From positions 1-8,326 of the forward strand of contig DATGVJ010000405.1 in NCBI GenBank assembly GCA_035300505.1: a DNA stretch of 8,326 nt, given 5' to 3'. Below the pieces are notes generated by a model. It saw only the letters and a program-made list of their open reading frames with translations. It did no database searches and was not told the DNA's origin. Positions 6,792 to 8,326 of the stretch are shown piece by piece (position 1 is the first letter of the stretch; every line of letters begins with the position of its first letter). Both the position numbers and the translations under genes were made by a program. This DNA is from VAZQ01 sp035300505 (GTDB lineage Bacteria > Pseudomonadota > Alphaproteobacteria > Rhizobiales > Xanthobacteraceae).

Positions 6792-6808
6792 CCGCGGCGT
6801 TCGCTTAC

Positions 6809-6832
6809 TACTTGATAGTGAGCCCTCAAGTA
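6809..6832. repeat. Perfect 7-bp inverted repeat in the ndvB leader
   Basis: TACTTGA (6809-6815) and TCAAGTA (6826-6832) are exact reverse complements around a 10-base spacer. If transcription starts near 6798 this is a small hairpin in the ndvB 5' leader; otherwise it may be a protein site. It is short and AT-rich, so chance remains possible. Confidence 0.35.
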
Positions 6833-6917
6833 AGTTAAGCTGACATTATTGGGCCACGCTTGAGCCTAGGGGACGGGTTTCGAGCCATTTCTTGCTGCCC
6901 CGTGTGGTTGGATTTTC

Positions 6918-8326
6918 ATGCGCTCCGTCGTTGCAGTTGTCGCGCTGGTTGCATGCGTGCACGCTGGGCTATGGACATTGTTCCAGCGGGAGGAAGCGGG
7001 GGCCAAGATCGTTGGCCCGCTCTCGAGCCTTTCATACAATCCGTATGGCCGTACGCAAGACCCGGAAAATGGCGACCGCGCAACTGCGGAGCAGATCAGG
7101 TCTGACCTGCGGCTGCTGAGCCCTTATACGCGTGCAATCCGTACCTATTCGTCGACACAAGGAGTTGAGCAGGTCCCCGGCATTGCCGCCGAATTCGGGC
7201 TTAAGGTCACGGTCGGTATCTGGCTGGGCAATGAGAAGGACAAGAACGAAGACGGGTCGGTCAACAAGAACCAGCAAAAGAATATCGAAAAAAACAAACG
7301 CGAAATTAAACAGGCTATCGAACTCGCAAAACGCCACAGAAACGTCAATGCCATCGTGGTGGGAAACGAAACGATCCTGCGTGGCGACAAGACAGTCGAC
7401 GAACTCGTTGAGATCATCCAAGAGGTCAAGCGCCAGAGCCCGGTCCCGGTTACTACCGGCGAGACTCATGATCGATGGCTCCCAGACCGTACGGACCCAA
7501 TAGCCGATGAGATACCAAAATTGGCGGCCGCGGTCGATTATATCGCGGTTCACATATTGCCCTATTGGGACAAATACCCTGCCAGTCAAGCGGTAGATAA
7601 AACCATCCAGCGCTATGAAGACATTCGCCGCGCCTATCCACTCAAACGAATCGTCATCGCAGAGTTCGGCTGGCCGAGCGCCGGATACAATCGTCATGCT
7701 GCTATACCCGGCCGCATCGAGCAGGCGCAGATCATCCGTGACTTCATCGCCCGCGCCAACGCTCGTGGTATCGACTACAACATCGTTGAGGCAATCGATC
7801 AACCTTGGAAAACCAGCGAAGGCAGCGTCGGCGCCTATTGGGGCTTGTTCGATGCATCGCGCCAGGTGAAGTTTGCCTGGTCGGGTCCTGTCAGCGACCC
7901 CGAACACTGGAAAATCGGCGGATTTGCAGTTTTGCTTGGCCTGCTGCTCTCGTTGGCAGCGGTCGCAAAACCGCGTACCACGATAAGAGAAACAATTGTA
8001 TTTGCCGCGGCAACCAATGCGATCGGAGCCTGGTTCGCCATCGTCTTCGCGTTCTGGAACACGCACTACTTGGTCTGGGGCGCTGCCTTTGCGCTGGGTT
8101 TCGGCGTCTTGCTTCTTGTTCCGCTGGTTCTCATTGCGCTTGCCCGCATTGAAGAAATCGCGGCAATCCTGTTCGGCCGTGCGCCACAACGGCTGATTGG
8201 TCCAAACACGCCGCTCGCGGAAGGCTTCTACCCGAAAGTCTCGATTCACATTCCGGCCTATCGCGAACCGCCGGAAATGCTCAAGCAGACGCTCGACGGA
8301 GTTGCGCATCTCGAATATCCGAATTT
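6918..8326 (+). CDS. ndvB: Cyclic beta-glucan synthase NdvB-like, GH17-GT2 fusion (3' end beyond window)
   Basis: The frame is open from 6918 to the right edge (469 codons). An N-terminal anchor (1-22) precedes a periplasmic GH17 barrel (about 36-325). Its catalytic glutamates are Glu151 in VVGNE and Glu249 in AEFGWPS, with HILPYW (212-217), EAIDQPWK (291-298) and AYWGLFD (306-312). Helices follow at about 332-350, 359-379 and 384-407. Then FYPKVSIHIPAYREP (437-451) opens a cytoplasmic family 2 glycosyltransferase domain, cut here. This is the layout of Bradyrhizobium NdvB, which polymerises UDP-glucose into beta-(1,3)/(1,6) glucan for the periplasm. The GH17 part plausibly does ring closure or branching. 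The start is well determined: an in-frame TAG at 6867 is followed by no ATG, GTG or TTG before 6918, although the Shine-Dalgarno (GGTTGG) is weak. Residues 104-130 form a Lys/Asn/Glu-rich insertion that the NdvC-like protein lacks. Confidence 0.9.
   Translation, partial: MRSVVAVVALVACVHAGLWTLFQREEAGAKIVGPLSSLSYNPYGRTQDPENGDRATAEQIRSDLRLLSPYTRAIRTYSSTQGVEQVPGIAAEFGLKVTVGIWLGNEKDKNEDGSVNKNQQKNIEKNKREIKQAIELAKRHRNVNAIVVGNETILRGDKTVDELVEIIQEVKRQSPVPVTTGETHDRWLPDRTDPIADEIPKLAAAVDYIAVHILPYWDKYPASQAVDKTIQRYEDIRRAYPLKRIVIAEFGWPSAGYNRHAAIPGRIEQAQIIRDFIARANARGIDYNIVEAIDQPWKTSEGSVGAYWGLFDASRQVKFAWSGPVSDPEHWKIGGFAVLLGLLLSLAAVAKPRTTIRETIVFAAATNAIGAWFAIVFAFWNTHYLVWGAAFALGFGVLLLVPLVLIALARIEEIAAILFGRAPQRLIGPNTPLAEGFYPKVSIHIPAYREPPEMLKQTLDGVAHLEYPN

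Noticed and set aside
7032..8309. Long minus-strand open frame (425 codons) opposite ndvB
   Set aside because: The plus strand encodes clear GH17 and GT2 motifs with the expected order. The antisense translation has no recognisable motif or membrane pattern; it is a shadow of coding bias.

Overview
The window looks like a chromosomal core segment of an alphaproteobacterium, most likely of the order Hyphomicrobiales (rhizobia and relatives). This rests on the protein families, on the NdvB/NdvC-type glucan genes and on moderately GC-rich coding sequence. I see no phage, insertion sequence, CRISPR array, rRNA or tRNA. Five genes are complete and two are cut by the window edges.

Layout. Positions 1-253 (+) hold the C-terminal end of the DNA helicase RecG. 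It converges, with only 5 bases between stop codons, on a leftward group of three genes. In order of transcription (minus strand) these are glmU (4423-3071), glmS (2977-1151) and a DUF502 membrane protein (1035-259). GlmS makes glucosamine-6-phosphate from fructose-6-phosphate and glutamine. GlmU performs the last two steps to UDP-N-acetylglucosamine, the precursor of peptidoglycan and lipopolysaccharide. The step between them (GlmM) is not in the window.

Divergent from glmU is a small four-helix membrane protein of unknown function (4695-5096, +). Its 3' end overlaps by 35 bases the 3' end of a convergent gene coding for a membrane-anchored GH17 protein resembling NdvC (6666-5062, -). A 251-base AT-richer spacer with inverted repeats separates this gene from a second, divergent GH17 gene (6918 to the window end, +). 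That protein goes GH17 domain, then membrane helices, then the start of a family 2 glycosyltransferase, the architecture of NdvB, the cyclic beta-(1,3)/(1,6)-glucan synthase of Bradyrhizobium. The right half is therefore an osmoregulated or cyclic periplasmic glucan locus, placed next to the amino-sugar precursor genes.

Most interesting points: (1) twin GH17 modules, both with intact catalytic glutamates, transcribed head to head; (2) a run of five G-tracts directly over the ribosome binding site of the ndvC-like gene, a textbook G-quadruplex pattern; (3) a perfect 9-bp inverted repeat and a 7-bp inverted repeat in the shared ndvB/ndvC control region; (4) the unrecognised small membrane protein with a predicted periplasmic cysteine pair. 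I found no wholly new system. The genes are mostly known families, and the novelty lies in the regulatory sequence and the small protein.
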